Below are positions 52,062 to 60,439 of a stretch of DNA of 64,000 bases, in pieces. This DNA comes from Chitinophaga eiseniae (GTDB taxonomy: Bacteria; Bacteroidota; Bacteroidia; Chitinophagales; Chitinophagaceae), in NCBI RefSeq assembly GCF_900167135.1, contig NZ_FUWZ01000005.1, positions 567,003 through 631,002 on the forward strand, read 5' to 3'. A program made the translations under genes and the position numbers. Position 1 is the stretch's first letter. Each line of letters begins with the position of its first letter. Under the pieces are notes generated by a model. The model was not told the DNA's origin. It ran no database searches and worked only from the letters and a program-made list of their open reading frames with translations.

Positions 52062-53675
52062 ATGAAGCCAATATTTTTAAGTATCCTGATGTGGGCCTGT
52101 TGCCTGCAGTTGCATGCGCAACAGGCCTGCCCTGTTATTCCGGCGCCGGTACAGTCTTCCCGTGCCAACGGTGAAATGCTCCTCAACGAGGAAGTGGCCA
52201 TTCTCACCAAAGACAACAGCCTGCAGGAGCTGGCTACCTATCTCAGCCACGAGCTGCAACGCCGGTTTAATATCACGAACGCGGAAAAAGGCCGCGCCTC
52301 CGGGAAAGTGACCGTTATCACCCTCGAACGCGGGAAAACAGACACTAACCCCGACGCTTACACGCTACGGATGACGAAAGCCGGCGCCACCATCTCCGCC
52401 GCACGTCCACAGGGTATTTTTAACGGCATCAGCACCCTGCTGCAACTGGCGGAAACTACGATACCTACGGGCACTTCCCGCCATATACCCTGCTGGAACA
52501 TCACCGACGCGCCCCGCTACGCATGGCGTGGTTTTATGCTCGATGAATCCCGCTTCTTCTTTGGAAAGAAAAAAGTAAAATCTATCCTCGACTGGATGGC
52601 TTTCTACAAACTGAACCGCTTTCACTGGCACCTGACGGACGCCCCAGGCTGGCGCCTGGAAATAAAAAAATATCCCCTGCTCACCACCGTCGGCGGCATC
52701 GGTAACCACACCGATCCCAAAGCACCGGCTGCCTTCTACACCCAGGACGATATCCGCGAGATCGTAGCCTACGCAAAGGAACGCTTTATAGAAGTGGTCC
52801 CCGAAATAGACATGCCCGGCCACGCCAGTGCGGCCAACAGGGCCTATCCGGCCTTCGACGGCGGTGGCACGGAGAAATATCCTTCCTTCACCTTTAACCC
52901 CGGCAAAGAAGGCACCTACCAGTACCTGGCGGATATCCTGAAAGAAACAGCATCGCTCTTCCCGGCAGGTATGATCCACCTCGGCGGTGATGAAGTGTCT
53001 TTCGGTAACAAAGCATGGGATACCGATACGGCTGTCATCCGCCTCGTGAAAGCCAAAGGATTTGTGAACCGTAAACAGGTGGAGGATTATTTCTTTCAGC
53101 GTATGGCCGATACCGTATTCAGCCTGCGCAACAAGGTGATGGCCTGGGACGAGATCGCCACGGCCACACTGCCGGCCAATAAAACCATCGTTTGCTGGTG
53201 GAGACAGGAAAAACCGGAGAACCTGAAGATGGCGCTGGGCAAAGGCTACAGCGTGATCATCTGCCCGAGGCTGCCTTTTTATCTGGACTTCGTACAGGAC
53301 AGCACCCACAAAATAGGCCGCAAATGGAAAGAAGGGGAGTACAACAGCCTGAAAACAGTATATGAATTTTCAGTGGGCAGCCTGCCTGCCGTCAAAGGGT
53401 ATGAACGGCAAATACTGGGCGTACAGGCGTGCCTGTGGTCGGAGACCATCTCCAACGCCAAAAGACTGGATTTCCTGCTGTTTCCCCGCATCACGGCATT
53501 CGCTGAGGCGGCATGGACGCAACCGGCCACCCGGAACTTCGGGAAGTTCATCGAACGCCTGAAACCGCAGATGGAACTGTTTGAACAGGCACACCTTTAC
53601 TACTACGATTATTTTGCCCCCTCCCGCCATGTGGAGTCGGGCAAGCCTACTGACCAGAAGAGTTTTATCGATTAG
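52062..53675 (+). CDS. beta-N-acetylhexosaminidase, glycoside hydrolase family 20
   Basis: Exported exo-hexosaminidase that removes terminal GlcNAc or GalNAc. ATG 52062 gives a signal peptide ending near L-H-A-Q-Q. The N-terminal GH20b domain covers about residues 25-135, and the catalytic barrel starts at Y-A-W-R-G-F-M-L-D-E-S-R. H-W-H-L-T-D-A-P-G-W-R and the H-L-G-G-D-E-V motif with catalytic Asp310-Glu311 are intact. The length of 537 is normal. It stands alone behind fabF, with a 64-base gap and no visible regulator. Confidence 0.95.
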   Translation: MKPIFLSILMWACCLQLHAQQACPVIPAPVQSSRANGEMLLNEEVAILTKDNSLQELATYLSHELQRRFNITNAEKGRASGKVTVITLERGKTDTNPDAYTLRMTKAGATISAARPQGIFNGISTLLQLAETTIPTGTSRHIPCWNITDAPRYAWRGFMLDESRFFFGKKKVKSILDWMAFYKLNRFHWHLTDAPGWRLEIKKYPLLTTVGGIGNHTDPKAPAAFYTQDDIREIVAYAKERFIEVVPEIDMPGHASAANRAYPAFDGGGTEKYPSFTFNPGKEGTYQYLADILKETASLFPAGMIHLGGDEVSFGNKAWDTDTAVIRLVKAKGFVNRKQVEDYFFQRMADTVFSLRNKVMAWDEIATATLPANKTIVCWWRQEKPENLKMALGKGYSVIICPRLPFYLDFVQDSTHKIGRKWKEGEYNSLKTVYEFSVGSLPAVKGYERQILGVQACLWSETISNAKRLDFLLFPRITAFAEAAWTQPATRNFGKFIERLKPQMELFEQAHLYYYDYFAPSRHVESGKPTDQKSFID

Positions 53676-53677
53676 AA

Positions 53678-54298
53678 TTATTTGCCCTTATCCAGCGCCA
53701 TTTTCAGTGCCAGTCCCGCAAAAACGCTGCCCATCAGCCATTTCTGGGTGCGTACCCAGCCGGGGTTGGTGCTGAACCAGCGCGTTACCTTCGCTGCGGA
53801 AAAGATGATCAGGCTGTTGACCGTGAAACTGATCGTTAGCTGAATAAAGCCCAGCGTAAGGCTCTGTAGCAATACCGGTCCGTATTCCGGTTTGATGAAC
53901 TGGGGGAAAAGCGACATGTAAAATACAGCGATCTTGGGGTTCAGGATACTGGTAAACAATCCCATGCTGAACAGCCGGAGCGGCGTGTCATGTTGCAGTT
54001 GACCGGCCGTCTCAAATACCGCTCTCCCTCCTGGCTTCACAGCCTGCCATGCCATATATAGCAGGTAAATCACGCCAATGGTCTTCAGCGTCGTATACGC
54101 GTAGGGGATAGCCATCAGGATGCTGGTGAGGCCGAATGAAACCAGCGTGATATGAAAAAGTAATCCGCAGGCAACGCCCAATAACGAAATCATGGCGGCT
54201 TTTCTGCCTTGTGTCACCGACCGGGTGACGAGGTAAATCATGTTAGGGCCCGGTGTGAGCACCATTATCAACGCGGCGAAGGCAAAAAGTAACAGCAT
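53678..54298 (-). CDS. LysE/RhtB family amino-acid exporter
   Basis: Inner-membrane exporter of 206 residues with about six helices. The family motif near the N-terminus is clear: L-T-P-G-P-N-M-I-Y-L-V-T-R-S, followed by G-R-K-A-A-M-I-S-L-L-G-V-A-C-G, and L-N-P-K-I-A-V-F-Y near residue 120. Proteins of this type export homoserine, threonine, lysine or related compounds. It converges on the GH20 gene, the two stops being two bases apart. Confidence 0.92.
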   Translation of the reverse strand: MLLLFAFAALIMVLTPGPNMIYLVTRSVTQGRKAAMISLLGVACGLLFHITLVSFGLTSILMAIPYAYTTLKTIGVIYLLYMAWQAVKPGGRAVFETAGQLQHDTPLRLFSMGLFTSILNPKIAVFYMSLFPQFIKPEYGPVLLQSLTLGFIQLTISFTVNSLIIFSAAKVTRWFSTNPGWVRTQKWLMGSVFAGLALKMALDKGK

Positions 54299-54405
54299 GG
54301 CGGTACGATTTTACTGACTCTCCTGACAGACGAAAAGACCGGTAAAAATAATCAAAATCGGTATCATCTCCGCACATCAGGAGAATCAGTATCTAATCAT
54401 GGCCA

Positions 54406-54852
54406 TCAACGTTCAGTGATCCTGGCCATCACCGTTTTCAGCCAGCCGGGCTTTTTGATCCGGCAGTTATGAAAGGCGGCCATCTGCCACTGGTCTTCAT
54501 TATTTTTGATCCATAGGGTGGTATTGATGGACTGGCGGCTTTGTGGGGCTTTTTTCTGCCAGCGGAAGCGGATAGCGCCACGGGCAATCACCACAGCGGT
54601 ACGATCGTTCAGAAACCGCATCTGGTCTATCTCCCCCTCTAATCTTGCGCCGCGGAACATAAAATTGTTCATCAGTTGTTCGTGGGAAGTGATGTACGCT
54701 TCCCGTCCCTTCAGGTGCATGCCGTTGAAAGTAATATAGTCGCAGTCTTCCGTAAGATGGGTAGCGGCGCCTCTGAAATCCAGCGTTTCGAACGACCGGT
54801 AAATTTCATCATTGACCTGCCGGATAGCTTTCATTTCGATTACTTTGTTCAT
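54406..54852 (-). CDS. SnoaL-like / NTF2-fold protein (DUF4440 type)
   Basis: A 148-residue cytosolic protein with the cone-shaped NTF2 fold: I-R-Q-V-N-D-E-I-Y-R-S-F-E-T-L-D, H-L-T-E-D-C-D-Y-I-T-F-N-G, G-R-E-A-Y-I-T-S-H, and an ending beta-sheet W-Q-M-A-A-F-H-N-C-R. This pattern is typical of SgcJ/EcaC-like DUF4440 proteins, whose role is usually unknown. The ATG at 54852 is preferred over an upstream ATG at 54924, which would add an unlike extension. Confidence 0.82.
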   Translation of the reverse strand: MNKVIEMKAIRQVNDEIYRSFETLDFRGAATHLTEDCDYITFNGMHLKGREAYITSHEQLMNNFMFRGARLEGEIDQMRFLNDRTAVVIARGAIRFRWQKKAPQSRQSINTTLWIKNNEDQWQMAAFHNCRIKKPGWLKTVMARITER

Positions 54853-54967
54853 AGTACCTGTTTTTGACGATACAAAACTACTGGAGATGATCACCACTGA
54901 ACAGGCTTTTTCAGTTGAAGGCATTACCCCTTCGGCGAAAACGGGTTTTTTATCGGTAAACGGGAAA

Positions 54968-55789
54968 TCAGGACTTTTTTGCCGTTACCTGGCGGACTAC
55001 CTCCGGTAAGTTGGGCGTGAGGCCCGGCAATTTTATCTTGTAGCGGAACATGCCATTGAAACTGTCCGCTTCTTTCAGCAGCTCATGACCGGCTTTGCTG
55101 ATCCAGAAAGACTGCTCATAGGTGCCCCCCTGTGGCATTGTGCCGCCGGTGTGGAGTATCCAGCAGTCCACCTGCCTGTTGTCCAGCGTAGTCAGCGTTT
55201 CGCTGCCGGTAACGGTGTATTTTACATACGCCGGCGGATCGAGTCCTGCGTCATAGAACAGGATGTAAAAGGTTTTGCCGGCCGCCAGGGGAAGCATTTC
55301 GAATGTTTCGATGTCGAGATGCCAGTTGTAATTGGGACTATCGAAGTTGAGCGAGTAACCGGCGGCTTTATTGCCAGCCACGCTGTCCGCGCCTTTTACG
55401 CCTGCGGCCGACCAGTTATAGGCCCTGATACCGGTACCGCCGGCATCGGAGTGGTACAGCGGGGAGAAGTCCCTGGCGCTGTTGATGGAATAGAAACTTC
55501 TGAAATAGTTGCTGTCGGCATTGTACCAACTTTGTTTAACTTCAAAGACAGGTTGCCGGTTGTGCTGACGCTTGCTGATCTCCCGCATCCAGAGGGAGAA
55601 GTTGAGCATTTTAGGTTTGTCGGGGAATTGAAAATAAACAAGGTATTGCCGTAACCCTGGCTGCAGCAGGCTGGTGTTCAGGGCATGATGCCGCGGGCTG
55701 ATCGTGTCTGCCTGGGCTGATGCCTGTTGCAGGGCAAACAACAGGATAAACAAAACCGGTAAAAGACGGTGGAAAGGGCGCATTGTCAT
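54968..55789 (-). CDS. exported protein of unknown function
   Basis: About 273 residues with a signal peptide (start at 55789 or 55783; cleavage near A-S-A-Q-A). The mature part is beta-rich with D-I-E-T-F-E-M-L-P-L-A-A-G-K-T-F and W-I-S-K-A-G-H-E-L-L-K-E near the C-terminus, a layout that recalls DUF3108-like periplasmic proteins. That likeness is weak and no function is assigned. It is divergent from the LytS-type kinase across a 140-base gap. Confidence 0.7.
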   Translation of the reverse strand: MTMRPFHRLLPVLFILLFALQQASAQADTISPRHHALNTSLLQPGLRQYLVYFQFPDKPKMLNFSLWMREISKRQHNRQPVFEVKQSWYNADSNYFRSFYSINSARDFSPLYHSDAGGTGIRAYNWSAAGVKGADSVAGNKAAGYSLNFDSPNYNWHLDIETFEMLPLAAGKTFYILFYDAGLDPPAYVKYTVTGSETLTTLDNRQVDCWILHTGGTMPQGGTYEQSFWISKAGHELLKEADSFNGMFRYKIKLPGLTPNLPEVVRQVTAKKS

Positions 55790-55928
55790 AAGCGTATGTA
55801 CATTTTGTTGACAGCACAAATGTTGGTCATCCGGGTAAGCGTATCAAGTTTATTCAATCCTTACCGGTATAAATTCAACCACTGGTATTCATCTCGCGTA
55901 GGACCGGGTGGTTTAAAAAAAAGGGGGA

Positions 55929-57050
55929 ATGGTTGAACCCAAACAGGCAACCATTGAAAAAAGCGGCCTGCAGAAAATGCGATCCGGTACATTTGACGAA
56001 CAGTTTCTAAACCTTGTATTTTCGGCCATGGGAATTTTTAAAACAATGCCGGCTACCACCCGGCTTCAGTGGGGCTTGTGGTGTCTGCTGATGCTCCTGC
56101 TGTTTTTTACGCTGCTACCGGAAGACGGTTTTGGGCAGTCGGGCGCCTATGCCCTGACAAATACGGCCTTTTATGCACTGGTGGTGTATGGCAATATCAG
56201 TTTTTTGTACCCCCGCCTGTTTTTGAAAAAGAGGAAGGTACTGTATTTCATGGCAGTAGTAGCCGGGCTGCTGCTGGCCAGCCTGGTCCGGAGCTATGGA
56301 ATGGTCTGGATATACAATACGTTTTTTAATGATCAGCCGCATCCGGCGCCAATGACTACCATGATCTTTGTACGTAATGTATCCGGTTTGCTGACGATTT
56401 TTCTCCTGAGTTTCATTCTGCGGATTTTTATTGCTTATTTTGTATTGAAACGTAAGACAGAGGAAATGCAGCAGCAACATGCTCAAACGGAGCTGGAGCT
56501 GCTGAAGTCACAGGTGCAGCCGCATTTCCTGTTTAACACATTGAATAATATCTATTACGAAGCCTTCAGGGAGGCGCCTCATACCGCGTTGCTCATCGAA
56601 AAACTGTCAGACATTATGCGGTATTTTGTGGATGAAAGCCCTAAGGACAAGGTCAATTTATCTACTGAAATTAATTTCATCGAAAACTATATCGCGCTGG
56701 AAAAAATACGCATCCGGCATGAAATTGGCTTAACGTTTATCAAGGATACCGATGATGATTATCGCATACCTCCCATGTTACTGATGACGTTTGTGGAGAA
56801 CATTTTCAAACATGGTATCGACAAAAGCAGTACACAAAATCAGATAGCGATCACTTTGTTATGTCGGGACAACCACCTCGTTTTCAACGCCCGTAATGAA
56901 CTTCCCCTGCATCCCGTAGTTTCCGGCCAGCGAGGATCAGGGATAGATAACCTGCGAAAGCGCCTGGTACTATTGTATGGAGACAATTTTGAACTAAAGA
57001 CAGAAAGATCAGATAACCATTTTAATGCCTCTTTAACCGTTCCCTTATGA
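55929..57050 (+). CDS. LytS/YehU-type sensor histidine kinase
   Basis: Membrane histidine kinase of up to 373 residues. Four hydrophobic helices lie at about residues 45-170, then a short coiled-coil linker (T-E-E-M-Q-Q-Q-H-A-Q-T-E-L-E-L-L), then the His_kinase domain with Q-V-Q-P-H-F-L-F-N-T-L-N-N (phosphorylated His199) and the ATP-binding part with P-P-M-L-L-M-T-F-V-E-N and G-S-G-I-D-N-L-R-K-R. Internal ATGs near 55978 and 56029 are possible starts. The LytTR regulator overlaps its end by ATGA, so they form a two-component pair. The stimulus is unknown. Confidence 0.93.
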   Translation: MVEPKQATIEKSGLQKMRSGTFDEQFLNLVFSAMGIFKTMPATTRLQWGLWCLLMLLLFFTLLPEDGFGQSGAYALTNTAFYALVVYGNISFLYPRLFLKKRKVLYFMAVVAGLLLASLVRSYGMVWIYNTFFNDQPHPAPMTTMIFVRNVSGLLTIFLLSFILRIFIAYFVLKRKTEEMQQQHAQTELELLKSQVQPHFLFNTLNNIYYEAFREAPHTALLIEKLSDIMRYFVDESPKDKVNLSTEINFIENYIALEKIRIRHEIGLTFIKDTDDDYRIPPMLLMTFVENIFKHGIDKSSTQNQIAITLLCRDNHLVFNARNELPLHPVVSGQRGSGIDNLRKRLVLLYGDNFELKTERSDNHFNASLTVPL

Positions 57051-57754
57051 GTTTAAATTGCCTGATCGTGGATGATGAGCCCAATGCCGTGAAGCTGCTG
57101 GAATTGCATATCCAGCAGACGACCAACTGGCGTATCGTGGGCAAATGTTATAATGCGCTGGAGGCGCTGGAGTGCCTGAAACAACAAAAAACGGATGTGG
57201 TGTTTCTCGACATCAATATGCCCCGCCTCAACGGGATGGAGCTGGCCGGCCTGTTGCCCAGCCATGTCAAAATAGTTTTTACCACTGCCTATTCTGAATT
57301 TGCTGCCGCCAGCTATAATTACCAGACACTGGACTATCTGTTGAAACCTATTACACTGACGCGTTTCCTGGCCGCACGCCAGAAAATTGAGGCCGCCTTC
57401 CGTACACCTGCACAGGCAGACAAGACAGAAGACGACCACCAGGATTATTTCTTTGTGAAATCAGGTAAAACACTGCAACGTATCCGCTTACAGGACCTCC
57501 TGTATTTTGAAGGCGAGAAAGAATATGTGCGGGTGGTGACCGTAAAGGAGGAAGTGTTGGTTTATAAGCGGCTGAAAGAAATTGCAGAACAACTGGGACC
57601 GCCCTTTATCCGCGTGCATAATTCCTATATCGTTAATACCAGCCAGATAGAACGGATACTCGATAACCACATTCACATTGCAGACAAACGTATCCCGCTG
57701 AGCGAAAAGTTCCGCGCCGATTTTATGGCGCTGATACAACAACGTTTCCTATAA
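57047..57754 (+). CDS. LytTR family DNA-binding response regulator
   Basis: A 235-residue response regulator. The receiver domain carries D-D-E-P-N-A-V-K near the start, the phospho-acceptor Asp55 in V-F-L-D-I-N-M-P, a Thr in F-T-T-A-Y-S and Lys in L-L-K-P-I. The LytTR DNA-binding domain (about 135-235) shows L-Y-F-E-G-E-K-E-Y-V-R-V and F-I-R-V-H-N-S-Y-I-V-N. It overlaps the kinase gene by four bases and its end overlaps the end of the convergent MarR-GNAT gene by six bases. Confidence 0.95.
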   Translation: MSLNCLIVDDEPNAVKLLELHIQQTTNWRIVGKCYNALEALECLKQQKTDVVFLDINMPRLNGMELAGLLPSHVKIVFTTAYSEFAAASYNYQTLDYLLKPITLTRFLAARQKIEAAFRTPAQADKTEDDHQDYFFVKSGKTLQRIRLQDLLYFEGEKEYVRVVTVKEEVLVYKRLKEIAEQLGPPFIRVHNSYIVNTSQIERILDNHIHIADKRIPLSEKFRADFMALIQQRFL

Positions 57755-58705
57755 CACCAGTTCCATCTGGATGTTGGCGCGTTCGTACGGCGATTTTCTG
57801 GCAGCCACTTTCTGAAAGCCCATCTTGTGATACAGGCTGATAGCCGGTTTCAGGATGGTATTGCTTTCGAGATACAGCTTGGAGGCGCCCAGTTCGCGCG
57901 CTTTCTCCATGCAGGCTTTACCCAGCAGCCAGCCAATGCTTTTGCCCTGCGCCCGCGGAGATACCGCCATCTTGGCCAGTTCAAAATCATAGTCCGGATC
58001 ATTCATGCGGATCAGCGCACAAACACCTACCGGTTCATCGTTGTAAAGCGCCACAAAAATATGACCGCCCTTTTTCAGAATATGTCCCTCCGGATCTTCC
58101 AGCGCCTTATAGTCAGAAGCTTCCATTTTAAAATAAGTGGAGATCCATTCCTCATTGAGATCGTAAAACGCTTGCCGGTATTTAGCCTGATAAGCTACCA
58201 CTTTCACCTGGCCGCTCTCCCGTAACTTCTGTTGTTCCTGTACGCGGCGCAGGAGCGACTTCTGCTCCAGCAGGAACTCCCATTCCTCCATGGCTTTCCA
58301 GAGATCATGTTTGGTTTGTGCCGTCAGTTCCTCAATGGCGTTGTTGACATCGATGTACTGCGCCGCAATTTTTTCATTGATCTCCAACCCTTTGGCAGAA
58401 AGGCCTACCAGGTTCTTACGCCCGTCTGTTTTGTCTTTCTTTTCTTTGATGAATCCCTTTTGTACCATCTCCCGGACGATCTTGCTCACCGATACGTGGG
58501 AATGTCCTATCTCCCGGGCTATTTCGGTGATGGTTTTGTTTTCTCCGCGCGACAGTACGTAAAATACCGGGAACCATTTAGGCTGCATGGGAACGCCGTA
58601 CAGGCCATACACCTGGGCCGCATCTTCGGTGATTTTATCTGTCAGCAGCCGCAGCCTGCTGCCGATGGCCATTTTGCCGGTAGTGTCGAAAAAGCCCGTC
58701 ATCAT
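57749..58705 (-). CDS. MarR-GNAT fusion protein (HTH regulator plus N-acetyltransferase)
   Basis: A 318-residue fusion. Residues about 20-150 are a MarR winged helix (E-N-K-T-I-T-E-I-A-R-E-I-G-H-S-H-V-S-V-S-K-I-V-R-E-M and D-G-R-K-N-L-V-G-L-S). Residues about 168-318 are a GNAT acetyltransferase with M-A-V-S-P-R-A-Q-G-K-S-I-G-W-L-L-G as the acetyl-CoA loop, and Y-H-K-M-G-F near the end. Such bifunctional proteins are widespread in Bacteroidota. A palindromic CGTAAC-TG-GTTACG lies about 56 bases before its start and may be its own operator. Confidence 0.93.
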   Translation of the reverse strand: MMTGFFDTTGKMAIGSRLRLLTDKITEDAAQVYGLYGVPMQPKWFPVFYVLSRGENKTITEIAREIGHSHVSVSKIVREMVQKGFIKEKKDKTDGRKNLVGLSAKGLEINEKIAAQYIDVNNAIEELTAQTKHDLWKAMEEWEFLLEQKSLLRRVQEQQKLRESGQVKVVAYQAKYRQAFYDLNEEWISTYFKMEASDYKALEDPEGHILKKGGHIFVALYNDEPVGVCALIRMNDPDYDFELAKMAVSPRAQGKSIGWLLGKACMEKARELGASKLYLESNTILKPAISLYHKMGFQKVAARKSPYERANIQMELVL

Positions 58706-58760
58706 TTAGGAATTTACGAAGTTGGAAATTTTGATATTTTGGTATTTTTGTTATTGGTTT

Positions 58761-58774
58761 CGTAACTGGTTACG
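58761..58774. promoter_or_regulatory. palindromic MarR-type operator candidate
   Basis: CGTAACTGGTTACG is a 6-bp inverted repeat with a two-base centre, upstream of the MarR-GNAT gene and downstream of no other start. The form suits a winged-helix dimer. Confidence 0.6.
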
Positions 58775-58818
58775 TAAATATAGAAAATGGTTCTGAATTG
58801 GCCAAAAAAATAGTGTGA

Positions 58819-60408
58819 CTATCGGAGCACGGCCGGCAGCAGGTACTGCTGCAGCATGGTATTTACCTGCGGGTGCGCATAAGGGAGGTTATAGGCTTCT
58901 GCTGTAATAACGATGACCAGCGGCGTATTCCGGAACACGAGGATATAGTTGCCGCCGTTGCCGGAGCAATAGTAGGCTTCGTAAGTCTGGCCGTTTACCT
59001 GGAACGTTTTGTTCCAGAAAAGATAACCATAGTATTCTTCCTGCCGGCCGGGAATGTTTTTGTGCCGGGTAAATGTTTGTTGCACCCAGCCGGCCGGCAG
59101 CACCTGTCTGCCTTGCCAGCGGCCCTGCTGTTGGTACAGCCATCCGAATTTGGCAAAGTCAAGGGTGTTCATACGGATGCCGCCAGCGGTATTGGCCACA
59201 CCCTGTGGGGTATACTGCCACTGATAGCGGGTGATGCCCAATGGCCGGAAAAGCTGATGGTCGGCGTATTTTTCCAGTCCGCCCGGTACCCGCTGGTGTA
59301 GCACATCGCCCAGCACCACCACCCCTGCGGTGAAATAGTGCCATTCTCCCGCCGGACGTGCGGTATTGACCGGCAGGTCCAGCGCAAACTTCACCCAGTT
59401 GTCTGTAGGGTACATGTTTTCTTCATTGCCAGGTGACTGATCATTGTTGTCATCACCGTCGAAGGGGCTGCTCATCGTCAGCAGCGCTTTCAGCGGTGTC
59501 TGTGCTTTTTCTGTGGAGTAGTTGGCAAATGCAGGAAGGTCATAAAAATCCGATAACGGTTGTTCCGTGCTTCTCAGGTAGCCGTCGCGGATAGCCAGGC
59601 CGGTAATGGCGCCGGCAAAGGATTTGCCGACAGACCGTACGTCGTGCGTTGAATCGCGGCCGGAGCCGTTGAAATATTCTTCGATGATCAGTTGCCCTTT
59701 ACGGATCACGGCAATGCTGGTGATCTTCGGGAAGACGCCTGCTTCAATGTTACCCTTCAGGAGTTTGACGGTATTACGGTCAAAGTTGCCACGGGATGCT
59801 GTCAGACCGTTATAGGGCGCCGGTGTATTTAAAACGATCTTCGCCGTATCAATGAAAGGTTTACGGTCCACCATCAGCGGTAACTCGCCGCTGGCGATCA
59901 GCGCACCGGTTTTTATCCCTTTCACAGGATCGTTGAGGTACGGCCTTATCTCCATGCGGAGCAGATGTGGCCCTTCTGTAAGGGCGCTGTCGCCGCCGTT
60001 ACGCAGAAACCGCATCCAGTAATATTCGCTCCAGGAGGCAGAAGCTGCCTTGTAATTGATCAGCGGCCGGCTCAGTACCGTGTCTTTGATTTTTGCGGCG
60101 GCGGAGGGCGCACCGGGATGCAGGTTGCTCTGATAACACAGGCGATTATCTACGTATAGGCTGAACTGGTAGTTGCCCTGTTTTAACACCGTTTCCTGGT
60201 CCATCGCAGGTGATAGTGCCTGGAGATAGCGGACCAGCGGACTGTCCATATGAGCGGTGAAAAACAGGTCACTTTTAGGCGTAAGGAGGTAAGTAGCACT
60301 GATGGCAACGTTGACGCCTGGTTGACTGGTGAAAATAATCTTTCCGGGGTTTTGGGAAAGGGTGGAGAAGGGGAGGCCTATACACAGGGCAAATAACAAA
60401 TACCGCAT
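58819..60408 (-). CDS. serine hydrolase, class C beta-lactamase family
   Basis: Exported protein of about 529 residues (signal peptide ending near T-L-S-Q-N). The C-terminal part is a penicillin-binding-protein-like serine hydrolase: S-V-G-K with the nucleophile at about residue 259 (R-S-V-G-K-S-F-A-G), Y-F-T-A-G near residue 362, and a late G-Y-L-F-W-N segment. The N-terminal 220 residues form a separate beta-rich module with no name I can give. The family covers esterases, D-aminopeptidases and transpeptidase-like enzymes; beta-lactamase activity need not follow. It is co-directional with the drug exporter gene 31 bases upstream. Confidence 0.87.
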   Translation of the reverse strand: MRYLLFALCIGLPFSTLSQNPGKIIFTSQPGVNVAISATYLLTPKSDLFFTAHMDSPLVRYLQALSPAMDQETVLKQGNYQFSLYVDNRLCYQSNLHPGAPSAAAKIKDTVLSRPLINYKAASASWSEYYWMRFLRNGGDSALTEGPHLLRMEIRPYLNDPVKGIKTGALIASGELPLMVDRKPFIDTAKIVLNTPAPYNGLTASRGNFDRNTVKLLKGNIEAGVFPKITSIAVIRKGQLIIEEYFNGSGRDSTHDVRSVGKSFAGAITGLAIRDGYLRSTEQPLSDFYDLPAFANYSTEKAQTPLKALLTMSSPFDGDDNNDQSPGNEENMYPTDNWVKFALDLPVNTARPAGEWHYFTAGVVVLGDVLHQRVPGGLEKYADHQLFRPLGITRYQWQYTPQGVANTAGGIRMNTLDFAKFGWLYQQQGRWQGRQVLPAGWVQQTFTRHKNIPGRQEEYYGYLFWNKTFQVNGQTYEAYYCSGNGGNYILVFRNTPLVIVITAEAYNLPYAHPQVNTMLQQYLLPAVLR

Positions 60409-60439
60409 ACGTGTAATTTGAACCAAAGCTACAGGGAAA

